Shown here in pieces: positions 8,067 to 16,168 of a stretch of DNA of 64,000 bases. The notes beneath the pieces are model-generated. The model worked only from the letters and a program-made list of their open reading frames with translations. It was not told the DNA's origin and ran no database searches. Origin of the DNA: Jatrophihabitans sp035642535 (GTDB taxonomy: Bacteria; Actinomycetota; Actinomycetes; Mycobacteriales; Jatrophihabitantaceae); contig DASQSE010000117.1 in assembly GCA_035642535.1 (NCBI GenBank), positions 23,293 through 87,292 of the forward strand, given 5' to 3'. The translations under genes and the position numbers were made by a program. Each line of letters starts with the position of its first letter. Within the stretch, counting starts at the first letter, position 1.

Positions 8067-8618
8067 GTGACTCGGATTCTGCTGATCTCTGGTTCGACTC
8101 GGTCGCGTTCGACGAATTCGGCGCTGGTGCGGACGGCCGCGCGCTGCGCGCCGGACGGCGTAGAGGCGGTCGTGTACGACGGCCTCGCCGGGCTGCCGCA
8201 CTTCAATCCGGACGACGACCACGAGCCGCTGCCCGCACCGGTCGCCGAGCTGCGCGCGGCCATCGCGGCCGCTGGCGCAGTGCTCTTCTGCACGCCCGAA
8301 TACGGCGGCACGCTGCCCGGCTCGGTCAAGAACCTGCTCGACTGGACGGTCGGCGACACCGTCATGACCGACAAGCCCGTCGCGTGGATCAACGCGGCAG
8401 CCGACCCGCACCGCGGCGGCGGCGCGCACGCGACGCTGGCCACGGTGCTCGGCTACGTCCAGGCCCGGATCGTGGCCGACGCAAGTTGGCACATCCCCGT
8501 ACCTCGAGAGGCCGTTGGCGACGACGGCCTGATCGCCGACCCGGCGACCCGGACCTCGATCGCCGGTGCGTTCGCGGTCCTGGCGCAGCAGGACCCGCTG
8601 CCGCCCGAACCCGCCTAA
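8067..8618 (+). CDS. NADPH-dependent FMN reductase family protein
   Basis: A 183-residue flavodoxin-like protein. The N-terminal phosphate loop reads SGSTRSRSTN and the second signature CTPEYGGTLPGSVKNLLDW is characteristic of the FMN_red family, which reduces quinones, chromate or azo compounds with NAD(P)H using bound FMN. It starts with GTG 45 bases after citA and may be cotranscribed with it. A role in quinone redox protection is plausible but inferred. Confidence 0.85.
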   Translation: MTRILLISGSTRSRSTNSALVRTAARCAPDGVEAVVYDGLAGLPHFNPDDDHEPLPAPVAELRAAIAAAGAVLFCTPEYGGTLPGSVKNLLDWTVGDTVMTDKPVAWINAAADPHRGGGAHATLATVLGYVQARIVADASWHIPVPREAVGDDGLIADPATRTSIAGAFAVLAQQDPLPPEPA

Positions 8619-8679
8619 ACCGGCGCGGTGCCGATCCAGCGGGCGTTCCGCGGCGGCTGTGCGGCGCGCCTTTTGTGCC

Positions 8680-8785
8680 GGCAGATTCCCTCTTAGAACA
8701 AATCTGCCATTTGAGGCAACGGACTTTGGCCTCTAGTGCGTCTATCGTGCGAGCGCCACAGTCGGCTGGCGCCTGAATGTGGCGC
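8680..8785 (+). promoter_or_regulatory. Leader with two stem-loops before the S55 protease gene
   Basis: The first hairpin has arms GGCAGATT (8680-8687) and AATCTGCC (8701-8708). The second has arms GCGCCACA (8753-8760) and TGTGGCGC (8778-8785) and ends 14 bases before the ribosome site of the downstream gene. The first may end citA/FMN-reductase transcripts. The second could influence translation. No known riboswitch class was recognised. Confidence 0.35.
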
Positions 8786-8815
8786 TTTGCCACCTTTGTG
8801 GAGGGAGAACATCCA

Positions 8816-10612
8816 GTGAAATCCCGTACGTCCAATCGCGAGCGTCTCCGCGCGCTCGCCGCGATCACCGGCCTCACGGCTGCAGTGCTCGCGACGCTCA
8901 CCGCGCCACCGGCCGGCGCAGCGCCGGCAATCGGTTCGGCCTGTCCCGCCGCCTACCCCATCGATCAGCTGAGCATCGGGCAACACGTCAGCGGTCTCAC
9001 CGTCTCCTCCGGCACCACGCCGGACGAGTTCACCGGAAACGTGCTCGGAGTGGTCGACGGCGGCATCGCGCCCGGCATTGACATGATCATCGTCCAGCTC
9101 AGCTCGCCCGCGATCGACAACGCCGGCATCTGGGCAGGCATGAGCGGCTCGCCGGTCTATGCCGACGACGGCACCCTCATCGGCGCGGTGTCCTACGGGC
9201 TCACCTACGAAGCATCGCCCGTCGCCGGCGTCACCCCGGCCGCCGACATGCAGGCACTGCTCGGCGGCGGCGCGGCCAGCAGCACTGCGAAGGCGCTGGC
9301 CGACTCCCGGCAAGTCGCGCTGCCGCAGCGGATGCAACAGCGCCTCGTCACCGACGGACTCGCCACCCAGAACCAGGCCCAGGCGGGTCTGACCCGACTC
9401 CCGCTGCCGCTCGGCGTCTCCGGTGCGGTCAGCATCAACCGGCTGAACAAGGCGGAATCCCGCCTGCACGGTCCGTCGCTACTGGGCCAGCGCGACGTGC
9501 TCGTCTACAAGACCAATGCGGCGCCATCCGCTCCGGCCGACGGCGACGCGATCTTCGAGGGCAGCAACCTCGCCGCCTCGATCTCCGACGGAGATCTCAC
9601 CGCAGCGGCCATCGGTACCACGACGATGGTCTGCGACGGGCAGGCCGTCGGCTTCGGCCACCCGTTCAACTTCACCGGCGACTCGACCATGACCATGCAC
9701 GGCGCGGACGCCATCACCGTGCTCAAGGATGACATCGGCGGCTCGTACAAGCTGGCCAACCTCACCGGCGCCACTGGCGAGATCACCGGCGACCACCTGG
9801 CCGGCATCACCGGCCCGCTCGACGAGTTTCCCGACACCGCGCTGGTGGAAAGCAACGTGACCGACGTGAGCACCGGCAAGACCCGTACCGGCGACACCGA
9901 CGTCAGCCTGCCGGACTACCTGCCGGACGTGGCCCTGTTCGCCGAGGTGAACAATCAGGACGTCGTCATCGACCGTGTCGGGGCGGGCTCGTCGCTGGTG
10001 CACTTCACCGTCGACGGCACGGCCGGCGGTGTCCCGTTCACCCTGGTGCGCACCAACCGCTTCGCCTCGTCGTTCGACATCTCCTTCGAGTCCGTCTTCG
10101 AGATGTATGAGGACCTGTACAAGCTGATCAACAACAAGTTCTCCGACGTGACGATCGACTCGGTCCGGATCACCACCGAGATGGACAAGGCAGACCGCGC
10201 GTTCAGCGTCGGCAAGGTCGAGCGCAAGGCCGGCACGAGGTGGGTGACGCTCAACCGCGGCTCGCTGTTCAAGGCAAAGGCAGGCTCGACGGTCACGTTG
10301 CGGGTGACGCTCAACTCGCGCCGCAACCAGTTCGGTACGAAGGTCGAGACCGTCAGCGTCAAGGTGCCCGACACACGGAAGAAGGCGTCATTCGGCGACT
10401 TGTCCGTCGGGAATCTGCAGTTCTCCAGCGGCCGGGCATCCTCCTTCGACGACCTCGTCACCAAGTTGGGCGCGGCGCCGCGCAACGACCAGGTGCGCGC
10501 GCAGATCTCGCTCTTCTCGAGGCGGGGCTCGCGGCACTCGGCGGGCGCGCCGAAGTCGGTGGGCGATGTCGTCCACGGCGCGCGCAGCTTCCAGCTCTTC
10601 ATCACGCACTGA
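8816..10612 (+). CDS. Secreted SpoIVB-type S55 peptidase domain protein
   Basis: A 598-residue exported protein. GGAGGGAG at 8800-8807 places the start at GTG 8816 rather than the earlier in-frame ATG. A signal peptide covers about residues 1-38, ending near PAGAAPA. The S55 peptidase signature WAGMSGSPV, with nucleophile Ser at about residue 108, is followed by GAVSYG, as in SpoIVB. A later GFGHPF motif is also typical of the family. Sporulating Firmicutes use SpoIVB to trigger sigma-K; in actinobacteria the role is unknown and probably extracellular. The C-terminal 200 residues are beta-rich without a named domain. A strong hairpin terminator follows. Confidence 0.85.
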   Translation: MKSRTSNRERLRALAAITGLTAAVLATLTAPPAGAAPAIGSACPAAYPIDQLSIGQHVSGLTVSSGTTPDEFTGNVLGVVDGGIAPGIDMIIVQLSSPAIDNAGIWAGMSGSPVYADDGTLIGAVSYGLTYEASPVAGVTPAADMQALLGGGAASSTAKALADSRQVALPQRMQQRLVTDGLATQNQAQAGLTRLPLPLGVSGAVSINRLNKAESRLHGPSLLGQRDVLVYKTNAAPSAPADGDAIFEGSNLAASISDGDLTAAAIGTTTMVCDGQAVGFGHPFNFTGDSTMTMHGADAITVLKDDIGGSYKLANLTGATGEITGDHLAGITGPLDEFPDTALVESNVTDVSTGKTRTGDTDVSLPDYLPDVALFAEVNNQDVVIDRVGAGSSLVHFTVDGTAGGVPFTLVRTNRFASSFDISFESVFEMYEDLYKLINNKFSDVTIDSVRITTEMDKADRAFSVGKVERKAGTRWVTLNRGSLFKAKAGSTVTLRVTLNSRRNQFGTKVETVSVKVPDTRKKASFGDLSVGNLQFSSGRASSFDDLVTKLGAAPRNDQVRAQISLFSRRGSRHSAGAPKSVGDVVHGARSFQLFITH

Positions 10613-10620
10613 ACCCGCGG

Positions 10621-10651
10621 ACCGGGCGGCACCCCTCGGGTGCCGCCCGGT
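10621..10651. terminator. Bidirectional hairpin terminator
   Basis: Perfect 14-base arms ACCGGGCGGCACCC and GGGTGCCGCCCGGT with a three-base loop, between the 3' ends of two convergent genes. Very stable, without a long U tract, as is usual in GC-rich actinobacteria. Confidence 0.8.
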
Positions 10652-11781
10652 CAGCCGAACGCCTTGCCCTCGCCACGGTAGCTGGGCACCGCGGCCACGA
10701 CAGCGCGACCGTCGACAACGTGCACCGTGTCGAAATGCTCAAGCAACTCGCCCGCCTTGGCGTGCCGGAACCAAACCCGGTCGCCGATCCGCAACGCATC
10801 CGTGCCGCGCACCGGCGTCTGCACCTCGCCGGCGCCCTCGGTGCCGAGCAGCCGCAGCCCGGAGAGCACCGGCCGCGGCAGCCGCGATCTGCCGGCCGGG
10901 CCGGAGGCGACGTATCCGCCACCGGACAACGTCGCGACGTCGCGCGCGGGACGGCGCGCGACCGGCAACGCGAAGTACAGCGCAGGCCGTGGCTCGAACG
11001 CGTCGTAGTGATCGAACAGGGTCGGGACGAACAGCCCGGAGCCGGCGCTGACCTCCGTCACGGCAGGATCTGCCGAACTCACCTCGAGGCTGCCCGTCCC
11101 GCCCGAGTTGACGATCTCGAGCGCACCGGCCACCTTCTCGACGGCCTCGACCACCGCGGCGCGGCGGCGCAGCAGCTCGCGCGCGGAGCGCCGCTTCATG
11201 AGCCGGACGGCCGGCGACGTGTCCGGCAGGCCGGCGATCTGCGCCTCGTAGAACATCACCCCGACCACGCGCAACCCGGCCCCCCCGGCCACCTGCGCCA
11301 GCGCCGCGGCGTCGGCCGGCGTGCGCAGTGGCGAGCGGCGCACGCCGAGGTGCAGCCGCCCGATGCGCAACGACGCGTCGACATCGAGGCAGACGCGAGC
11401 CCCGCGCGGGGCGAGCGACACGTGCGCCGGGTCGTCGATCATCAACGTGATCGCCGCGGCGAGTGCGGAGTCGTCGCCGAGTTCGGCGAGCGCGCCGCGG
11501 TCGACGCTCGGGTAGCCCATCAGGACGTTGCCGACGCCGCCACGCACCAGCCAGCTCGCTTCGCGCACCGAATAGGCCATGACGCCGCTGAAGCCAGGAC
11601 GAGAGAGCGCCCGCTCGAGCACCCAACGGCAGCGCACCGACTTCGACGCGACCCGCACCGGCTTGCCGCCGGCCCGGCGCATCAGGTCGCCCACATTGGC
11701 GTCCAGGGCCGCGAGGTCGAGGGCCGCGAGCGGCGGGTCGAGTTCGGCGGTGGCCGCCGTGAGCGCGTCGAAGTCGGTCAT
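10651..11781 (-). CDS. Alanine-racemase-fold amino acid deaminase/aldolase
   Basis: A 376-residue protein with a fold-type III PLP barrel. ASKSVRCRWVLERAL near residue 45 provides the PLP lysine context, SVREASWL and VCLDVDASLRIGRLH follow, and the C-terminal domain resembles D-threonine aldolase / D-serine dehydratase (GDRVWFRHAKAGELLEHF, with His and Cys/His metal-ligand-like positions). In actinobacteria such genes are commonly annotated amino acid deaminase/aldolase and lie next to the sugar-lactone oxidase, as here, where the two are divergent with 19 bases between starts. The shared promoter region implies joint expression. The physiological substrate is unknown. Confidence 0.8.
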   Translation of the reverse strand: MTDFDALTAATAELDPPLAALDLAALDANVGDLMRRAGGKPVRVASKSVRCRWVLERALSRPGFSGVMAYSVREASWLVRGGVGNVLMGYPSVDRGALAELGDDSALAAAITLMIDDPAHVSLAPRGARVCLDVDASLRIGRLHLGVRRSPLRTPADAAALAQVAGGAGLRVVGVMFYEAQIAGLPDTSPAVRLMKRRSARELLRRRAAVVEAVEKVAGALEIVNSGGTGSLEVSSADPAVTEVSAGSGLFVPTLFDHYDAFEPRPALYFALPVARRPARDVATLSGGGYVASGPAGRSRLPRPVLSGLRLLGTEGAGEVQTPVRGTDALRIGDRVWFRHAKAGELLEHFDTVHVVDGRAVVAAVPSYRGEGKAFG

Positions 11782-11800
11782 CCCAAATAGTCTGTCGGCC

Positions 11801-13096
11801 ATGGCGACGTGGACCAACTGGGCCGGGACGGTGACCTCCGAGGTCACCGTCGCGTCGCCGGGCAGCGTCGCCGAGCTGACGTCGCTGGTGGCCGCCGCCG
11901 GCGAGCGCGGGCAGCGCGTCAAGCCGATCGGCGCCGGCCACTCGTTCACCCCGATCGGCGCCACGGACGGCGTGCAGGTCCGTCTCGACCGGCTTGCCGG
12001 CGTCGTCAAGGCCGACCGCGACACCGGACTGGTGACCGTCCTGGCCGGCACGCGGCTGCACGCGCTGAACGAGACGCTGTGGCAGCTCGGGCTCTCGATG
12101 ACCAACCTGGGCGATGTCGACGTCCAGACGATCTCGGGCGCCATCTCGACGGGCACGCACGGGACGGGCGCGAAGCTCGGCGGCCTCGCCACGCAGGTGC
12201 GCGCGCTCGAACTCGTCCTCGCCGACGGCTCGATGCTGCACTGCTCGGCCGACGAGCACCCGGACGTGTTCGCCGCCGCGCGCGTGGGGCTCGGCGCGCT
12301 CGGCGTGCTTGCGACCATCACGCTGCAATGCGAGCCGGCGTTCGCGCTGGCGGCCGCCGAGGCACCAGCCGATTTCGACGAGGTCGTCGCCGATCTGGAG
12401 GAGCACGTCCTCGGCAACGACCACTTCGAGTTCTACTGGTTCCCGCACACCCGGCGCGTCCTCACCAAGCGCAACAACCGGGTGCTGCCCGGCGCCACGC
12501 TGCGCCCGGTCGGCCGACTCCGGCATTGGCTCGACGACGACTTCCTGTCCAACCGCGTGTTCGAGGGCGTCAACCGGCTGACCACCCGCCGGCCGTCCCT
12601 CATCCCGTCGGCCAACGCGCTCGCAAGCCGGCTGCTCGGCGCCCGCGACTACATCGACCGCTCGGACCGGGTGTTCGCCTCGGTGCGGACCGTCCGGTTC
12701 CGCGAGATGGAGTACGCGGTGCCGCGCGCCGCGGTGCCGCAGGTGCTGGCCGAGATCGAGGCGTATCTCGTGCAAAGCGGCGAGCAGGTCGGCTTCCCGG
12801 TCGAGGTCCGGTTCGCCGCCGCCGACGACATCTGGCTGTCGACGGCCTACGAGCGCGAGACCGGGTATGTCGCGGTGCATCAATACCACCGGCGCGCGCA
12901 CGACGCGTACTTCCGCGCCGTCGAGGCGATCGCCCGCGACGTCGGCGGCCGCCCGCACTGGGGCAAGCTGCACTACCGCGATGCATCGTCCTTGTGCGAT
13001 GAGTATCCGCGCTTCGACGACTTCGTCGCGGTGCGCGACAAGCTCGACCCGCAGCGCATCTTCGGCAACGAGCACCTGGAGCGGGTCCTTGGCTGA
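11801..13096 (+). CDS. D-arabinono-1,4-lactone oxidase family FAD protein
   Basis: A 431-residue oxidase. The N-terminal FAD_binding_4 domain contains KPIGAGHSFTPI, where the His is the usual covalent-flavin site of aldonolactone oxidases, followed by GDVDVQTISGAISTGTHGTG. The C-terminal ALO domain ends with HWGKLHYRD and DPQRIFGNEHLERVLG, typical of the family. It would oxidise a sugar 1,4-lactone or alditol with O2, producing an ascorbate-like product and H2O2. The actual substrate is not predictable. It overlaps the YjbR gene by eight bases. Confidence 0.88.
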   Translation: MATWTNWAGTVTSEVTVASPGSVAELTSLVAAAGERGQRVKPIGAGHSFTPIGATDGVQVRLDRLAGVVKADRDTGLVTVLAGTRLHALNETLWQLGLSMTNLGDVDVQTISGAISTGTHGTGAKLGGLATQVRALELVLADGSMLHCSADEHPDVFAAARVGLGALGVLATITLQCEPAFALAAAEAPADFDEVVADLEEHVLGNDHFEFYWFPHTRRVLTKRNNRVLPGATLRPVGRLRHWLDDDFLSNRVFEGVNRLTTRRPSLIPSANALASRLLGARDYIDRSDRVFASVRTVRFREMEYAVPRAAVPQVLAEIEAYLVQSGEQVGFPVEVRFAAADDIWLSTAYERETGYVAVHQYHRRAHDAYFRAVEAIARDVGGRPHWGKLHYRDASSLCDEYPRFDDFVAVRDKLDPQRIFGNEHLERVLG

Positions 13097-13436
13097 CATC
13101 TCAGACGTGCGGCGGATCGCGCTTTCGCTGCCGCGCGCATACGAGGCGCTGGTCGCCGACCGGGTGAAGTTCCGGGTCGGCCGGCTGGTGTTCGCCGCCC
13201 TGTCGCGGGACGAGACGCTGCTCGGCTTCGGCTACCGGAAGGAGGCGCGCGAATCGCTCGTCGCGAGCGATCCGGAGAAATTCCTCATGCCGGAGCGCTC
13301 GGACCTGCGCTACAACTGGGTCCGGCTGCGCCTCGCCGAGGTGGACGTGCCCGAACTGGAGGAATTGGTGATCGACGCGTGGGCGATGTGCGTGCCCAAG
13401 AAGGTCGTCACCGAGTACGTCAATCGCGCGGAGTGA
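13089..13436 (+). CDS. MmcQ/YjbR family protein
   Basis: A small 115-residue protein with the YjbR double-wing fold pattern: DVRRIALSLPRAYEAL at the start, KFRVGRLVFAAL, then LRYNWVRLRLAEVD and a C-terminal helix AWAMCVPKKVV. Members probably bind DNA or ligands, but their role is not established. The TTG at 13089, overlapping the oxidase stop, gives the family's normal N-terminus; a GTG at 13107 is the alternative. The 3' end overlaps the convergent VOC gene by 17 bases. Confidence 0.8.
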   Translation: MADISDVRRIALSLPRAYEALVADRVKFRVGRLVFAALSRDETLLGFGYRKEARESLVASDPEKFLMPERSDLRYNWVRLRLAEVDVPELEELVIDAWAMCVPKKVVTEYVNRAE

Positions 13437-13815
13437 GGACGCAGAACTCGTTGCCTTCCGGATCGGCCAACACGACCCAGCGGGCCGAATCCGACTGCCC
13501 GACGTCGACCCGCTTCGCGCCGAGTTCAACCAGCCGCTCCACCTCGGCGGCCTGATCGTCGTCCGGACCCGGCGCGAGATCGATGTGCAGCCGGTTCTTG
13601 ACCGACTTGCCCTCCGGCACCGGCACGAACACCAGGCCGGGGCCGCGCTCGAGCAGCGGTATCTGGTCGGCCTTGGTCAGCGCATGCGGTGGGACGATCA
13701 CGACCTCCTCCGGTGCCTCGAATGCGATCGTCCAACCCAACGCCTCGGCCCACCACCGAGCCTGCGCCGCGATGTCGGAGCAGTCGACGACGGTTGAGTA
13801 CCAGCGAACGCTCAT
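13420..13815 (-). CDS. VOC family (glyoxalase/bleomycin resistance-like) protein
   Basis: A 131-residue protein with the paired beta-alpha-beta-beta-beta pattern of the vicinal oxygen chelate superfamily: WYSTVVDCSDIAAQARWWAEALGW, then KNRLHIDLA and the closing LADPEGNEFCVLTP. His in HIDLA and Glu in GNEF are at the usual metal-ligand positions. It belongs to the Glyoxalase_6-like subgroup; the reaction is unknown. Convergent with the YjbR gene. Confidence 0.82.
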   Translation of the reverse strand: MSVRWYSTVVDCSDIAAQARWWAEALGWTIAFEAPEEVVIVPPHALTKADQIPLLERGPGLVFVPVPEGKSVKNRLHIDLAPGPDDDQAAEVERLVELGAKRVDVGQSDSARWVVLADPEGNEFCVLTPRD

Positions 13816-13875
13816 TGCCGCACGGTAGCTACCGCGGCCGACATCGTGTGCACCCGGTTTGGGAGAATCGACGTC

Positions 13876-14997
13876 GTGACGGCAGTGCAGATTGCGATTC
13901 CCGACCACCTCAAACCGAGCGACGGGCGCTTCGGCTCCGGGCCGTCGAAGGTGCCCGCAGAAGTCGTGGCGCAGCTAGCCGAGACCGGCGCCACCCTGCT
14001 CGGCACCAGCCACCGGCAGGCGCCCGTCAGGTCGCTGGTCGGACGCATCCGGGCCGGGCTCGCCGAGTTGTTCAGCCTGCCGGACGGCTACGAGGTGCTG
14101 CTCGGCAACGGCGGCGCCACAGCATTCTGGGACGCAGCGGCGTTCTGCCTGGTGCGCGAGCGGTCGTCGCACCTCGTCCTCGGCGAGTTCTCGAACAAGT
14201 TCGCGGCCGTCGTCCGCGGCGCGCCCTTCCTCGGCGAGCCGCGGGTCCACCAGGCCGACTACGGCAACGCTCCGCAGCCGGTGGCCGAGCCGGGCGTCGA
14301 CGCCTACGCGTGGCCGCACAACGAGACGTCCACCGGCGTGGCGCTGCCGGTCCAGCGTGTCGCCGGCGCCGATCCCGACGCGCTCGCGCTCATCGACGCG
14401 ACATCTGCGGCGGGCGGGCTGGCCGTCGACGTGCGTGAGACGGACGCCTACTACTTCGCGCCCCAGAAGGCCTTCGCCGGCGAGGCCGGCATCTGGCTGG
14501 CCCTGTGCTCGCCCGCTGCGGTCGAGCGGATCGCCGCGGTGCGCGCGGGACGCTGGGCGCCCCCGTCGATCGACCTCGCGCTCGCGCTGGACAACTCGCG
14601 CAAGGATCAGACTTACAACACCCCGGCCATCGCGACGCTGTGGCTGCTGGCCCACCAGGTGGAGTGGCTACTCGCAGAAGGCGGGCTCGATTGGGCCGCC
14701 AAGCGGACCGCCGACTCCGCCCAGCGCCTTTACTCGTGGGCGGAGGCGTCGTCCTACGCCACCCCGTTCGTCGCCGACCCGGTGCTGCGCAGCCCGGTGG
14801 TCGGGACGATCGACTTCGACGCCTCCGTGGACGCGAAGGCGGTGGCGGCCACGCTGCGCGCGCACGGGATCGTCGACACCGAGCCATACCGGGCGCTGGG
14901 CCGCAATCAGCTGCGGATCGGCATGTATCCGGCGGTCGAACCGGCCGACGTCGAGGCGCTGACGCACTGCGTCGACTACGTGGTCGAGCGGCTGTAG
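13876..14997 (+). CDS. serC: Phosphoserine aminotransferase
   Basis: A 373-residue fold-type I PLP enzyme of the actinobacterial SerC type. FGSGPSKVP is the N-terminal signature, HRQAPVRSLV follows, and YYFAPQKAFAGEAGIW contains the PLP lysine. It converts 3-phosphohydroxypyruvate and glutamate to O-phosphoserine and 2-oxoglutarate in serine biosynthesis. GGGAGA lies before the GTG start. Lying next to sepH matches the order in mycobacteria. Confidence 0.92.
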   Translation: MTAVQIAIPDHLKPSDGRFGSGPSKVPAEVVAQLAETGATLLGTSHRQAPVRSLVGRIRAGLAELFSLPDGYEVLLGNGGATAFWDAAAFCLVRERSSHLVLGEFSNKFAAVVRGAPFLGEPRVHQADYGNAPQPVAEPGVDAYAWPHNETSTGVALPVQRVAGADPDALALIDATSAAGGLAVDVRETDAYYFAPQKAFAGEAGIWLALCSPAAVERIAAVRAGRWAPPSIDLALALDNSRKDQTYNTPAIATLWLLAHQVEWLLAEGGLDWAAKRTADSAQRLYSWAEASSYATPFVADPVLRSPVVGTIDFDASVDAKAVAATLRAHGIVDTEPYRALGRNQLRIGMYPAVEPADVEALTHCVDYVVERL

Positions 14998-15057
14998 GAG
15001 GTCACAGGCGGCGTGTGCTCCCCGGATTTTCGGGGTTGCCCGCCTATCGTCGGCCCC

Positions 15058-16023
15058 ATGCGCGAGCTGCGTTTCGTGAGGCTCACTGAGGACGGCAGCC
15101 ACCTGCTCGTCCAGACCGCCGACGGCGCTGAGCTCTTCGCGCTGACGATGGATCCCGGGCTGCGCACGGCGGTGGCCGGCGAGCGGGGCGGGCAGCACCC
15201 GCCGGAGCAGCGGCCGGAGCTGCCGATCGGGCCGCGCGACATCCAGGTCCGGGTGCGCGCCGGCGAGTCACCACAGGCGATTGCCGACGGGTACGGCATC
15301 GCTCTCGACCGGGTGATGCGCTTCGCCGCCGCGGCCATCGACGAGCGGCGCCGTATCGCCGGCGAGGCGCGGCGCGCGCGGGCCAGGCGCACCGGCTCCG
15401 AGGGCGCGGAGGGACGCGTCGTGCAGTTCGGCGAGGCGGTGGACGAGCGGTTCCGCGCACACGGCATCGACGCCGAGTCGGTCGCCTGGGACACCCGCCG
15501 CCGCGACGACGGCGAATGGCTGGTCGTCGCGTCCTGGCTGGGCGGCGAGGCCACCCACTCCGCCGAGTGGCTCTTCTCCCGCGCGTCGCGAAGCGTCACG
15601 CCCCTCGACGACGCCGCCGCGGACCTGCTCAGCGACCGGCCGATCCGCCCGGTCGTCCCACCCGAGCCGGAGCGGCCGTCGCTGGCGGCCGCACCGCCGC
15701 TCGCCCGCGGCGTGGTCGCGTTCCCGCCCATGCCAGAGGCGATCACCGGGCCGGTCCCGCGCGTGGATGACGTTTACGACCAGGACGCGCCACCGGAGGG
15801 GCCGCGTGCGGTCCCTCCGCTGGTGCCTGCTGCGGCCACGGTCGACTTCGACGAGCCGACGCTGCCGCTGAGCGGCGTTGCCGACTCGGCCGCCCGGCCG
15901 GCCGCGAGCGCGGTGCGCAACGGCGGCGCCAGCCGCCGCGAATTGTCCGAGGAGGAGCGGGCCGCCCGCGCGCGCATCCCGTCCTGGGACGACATCCTGC
16001 TGGGCATCAAGCGCAAGGACTGA
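15058..16023 (+). CDS. sepH: Septation protein SepH (DUF3071)
   Basis: A 321-residue protein whose N-terminal 170 residues match the DUF3071 domain: MRELRFVRLTEDGSHLLVQT, LPIGPRDIQVRVRAGESP, a helix-turn-helix-like AIADGYGIALDRVMRFA and later GEWLVVASW. The C-terminal half is proline-rich and disordered, ending in the conserved IPSWDDILLGIKRKD. In Streptomyces and mycobacteria SepH binds FtsZ and promotes Z-ring assembly. Directly follows serC. Confidence 0.93.
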   Translation: MRELRFVRLTEDGSHLLVQTADGAELFALTMDPGLRTAVAGERGGQHPPEQRPELPIGPRDIQVRVRAGESPQAIADGYGIALDRVMRFAAAAIDERRRIAGEARRARARRTGSEGAEGRVVQFGEAVDERFRAHGIDAESVAWDTRRRDDGEWLVVASWLGGEATHSAEWLFSRASRSVTPLDDAAADLLSDRPIRPVVPPEPERPSLAAAPPLARGVVAFPPMPEAITGPVPRVDDVYDQDAPPEGPRAVPPLVPAAATVDFDEPTLPLSGVADSAARPAASAVRNGGASRRELSEEERAARARIPSWDDILLGIKRKD

Positions 16024-16065
16024 CCGGTTCGCCCCTTTCGCGATCTTCCTTGCATGCCGCTCGAC

Positions 16066-16096
16066 TTGAGTTGAAGCCGGGTTCAACTTCTAGCCT
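16066..16096 (+). promoter_or_regulatory. MerR-type promoter with 19-bp spacer
   Basis: The -35 TTGAGT (16066-16071) and -10 TAGCCT (16091-16096) are separated by 19 bases instead of the optimal 17. The spacer holds the dyad AGTTGAA / TTCAACT (16069-16075 and 16082-16088). An overlong spacer with a centred dyad is the hallmark of promoters untwisted by MerR-family activators. The predicted start falls on or next to the A of the ATG at 16103. No MerR gene is visible in the window. Confidence 0.65.
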
Positions 16097-16102
16097 CGAA
16101 GC

Positions 16103-16168
16103 ATGACGTGTGCGCCTGAAACTCGGTCGCGGCATGCCGGTGCTCCGACGTACCGTGGACAGACGTGA
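16103..16168 (+). CDS. Putative 21-codon leaderless leader peptide
   Basis: A mini-ORF (MTCAPETRSRHAGAPTYRGQT, then stop) begins seven bases after the -10 of the MerR-type promoter. Its TGA overlaps the GTG start of the ABC exporter as GTGA. The exporter has no obvious ribosome site, so coupling from a leaderless upstream ORF would explain its translation. Conservation of the peptide is unknown. Confidence 0.4.
   Translation: MTCAPETRSRHAGAPTYRGQT

Noticed and set aside
6840..8492. 550-codon open frame on the minus strand
   Set aside because: It is antisense to citA and the FMN reductase gene, and its translation is Arg/His/Gly-rich, the usual artefact of GC bias.
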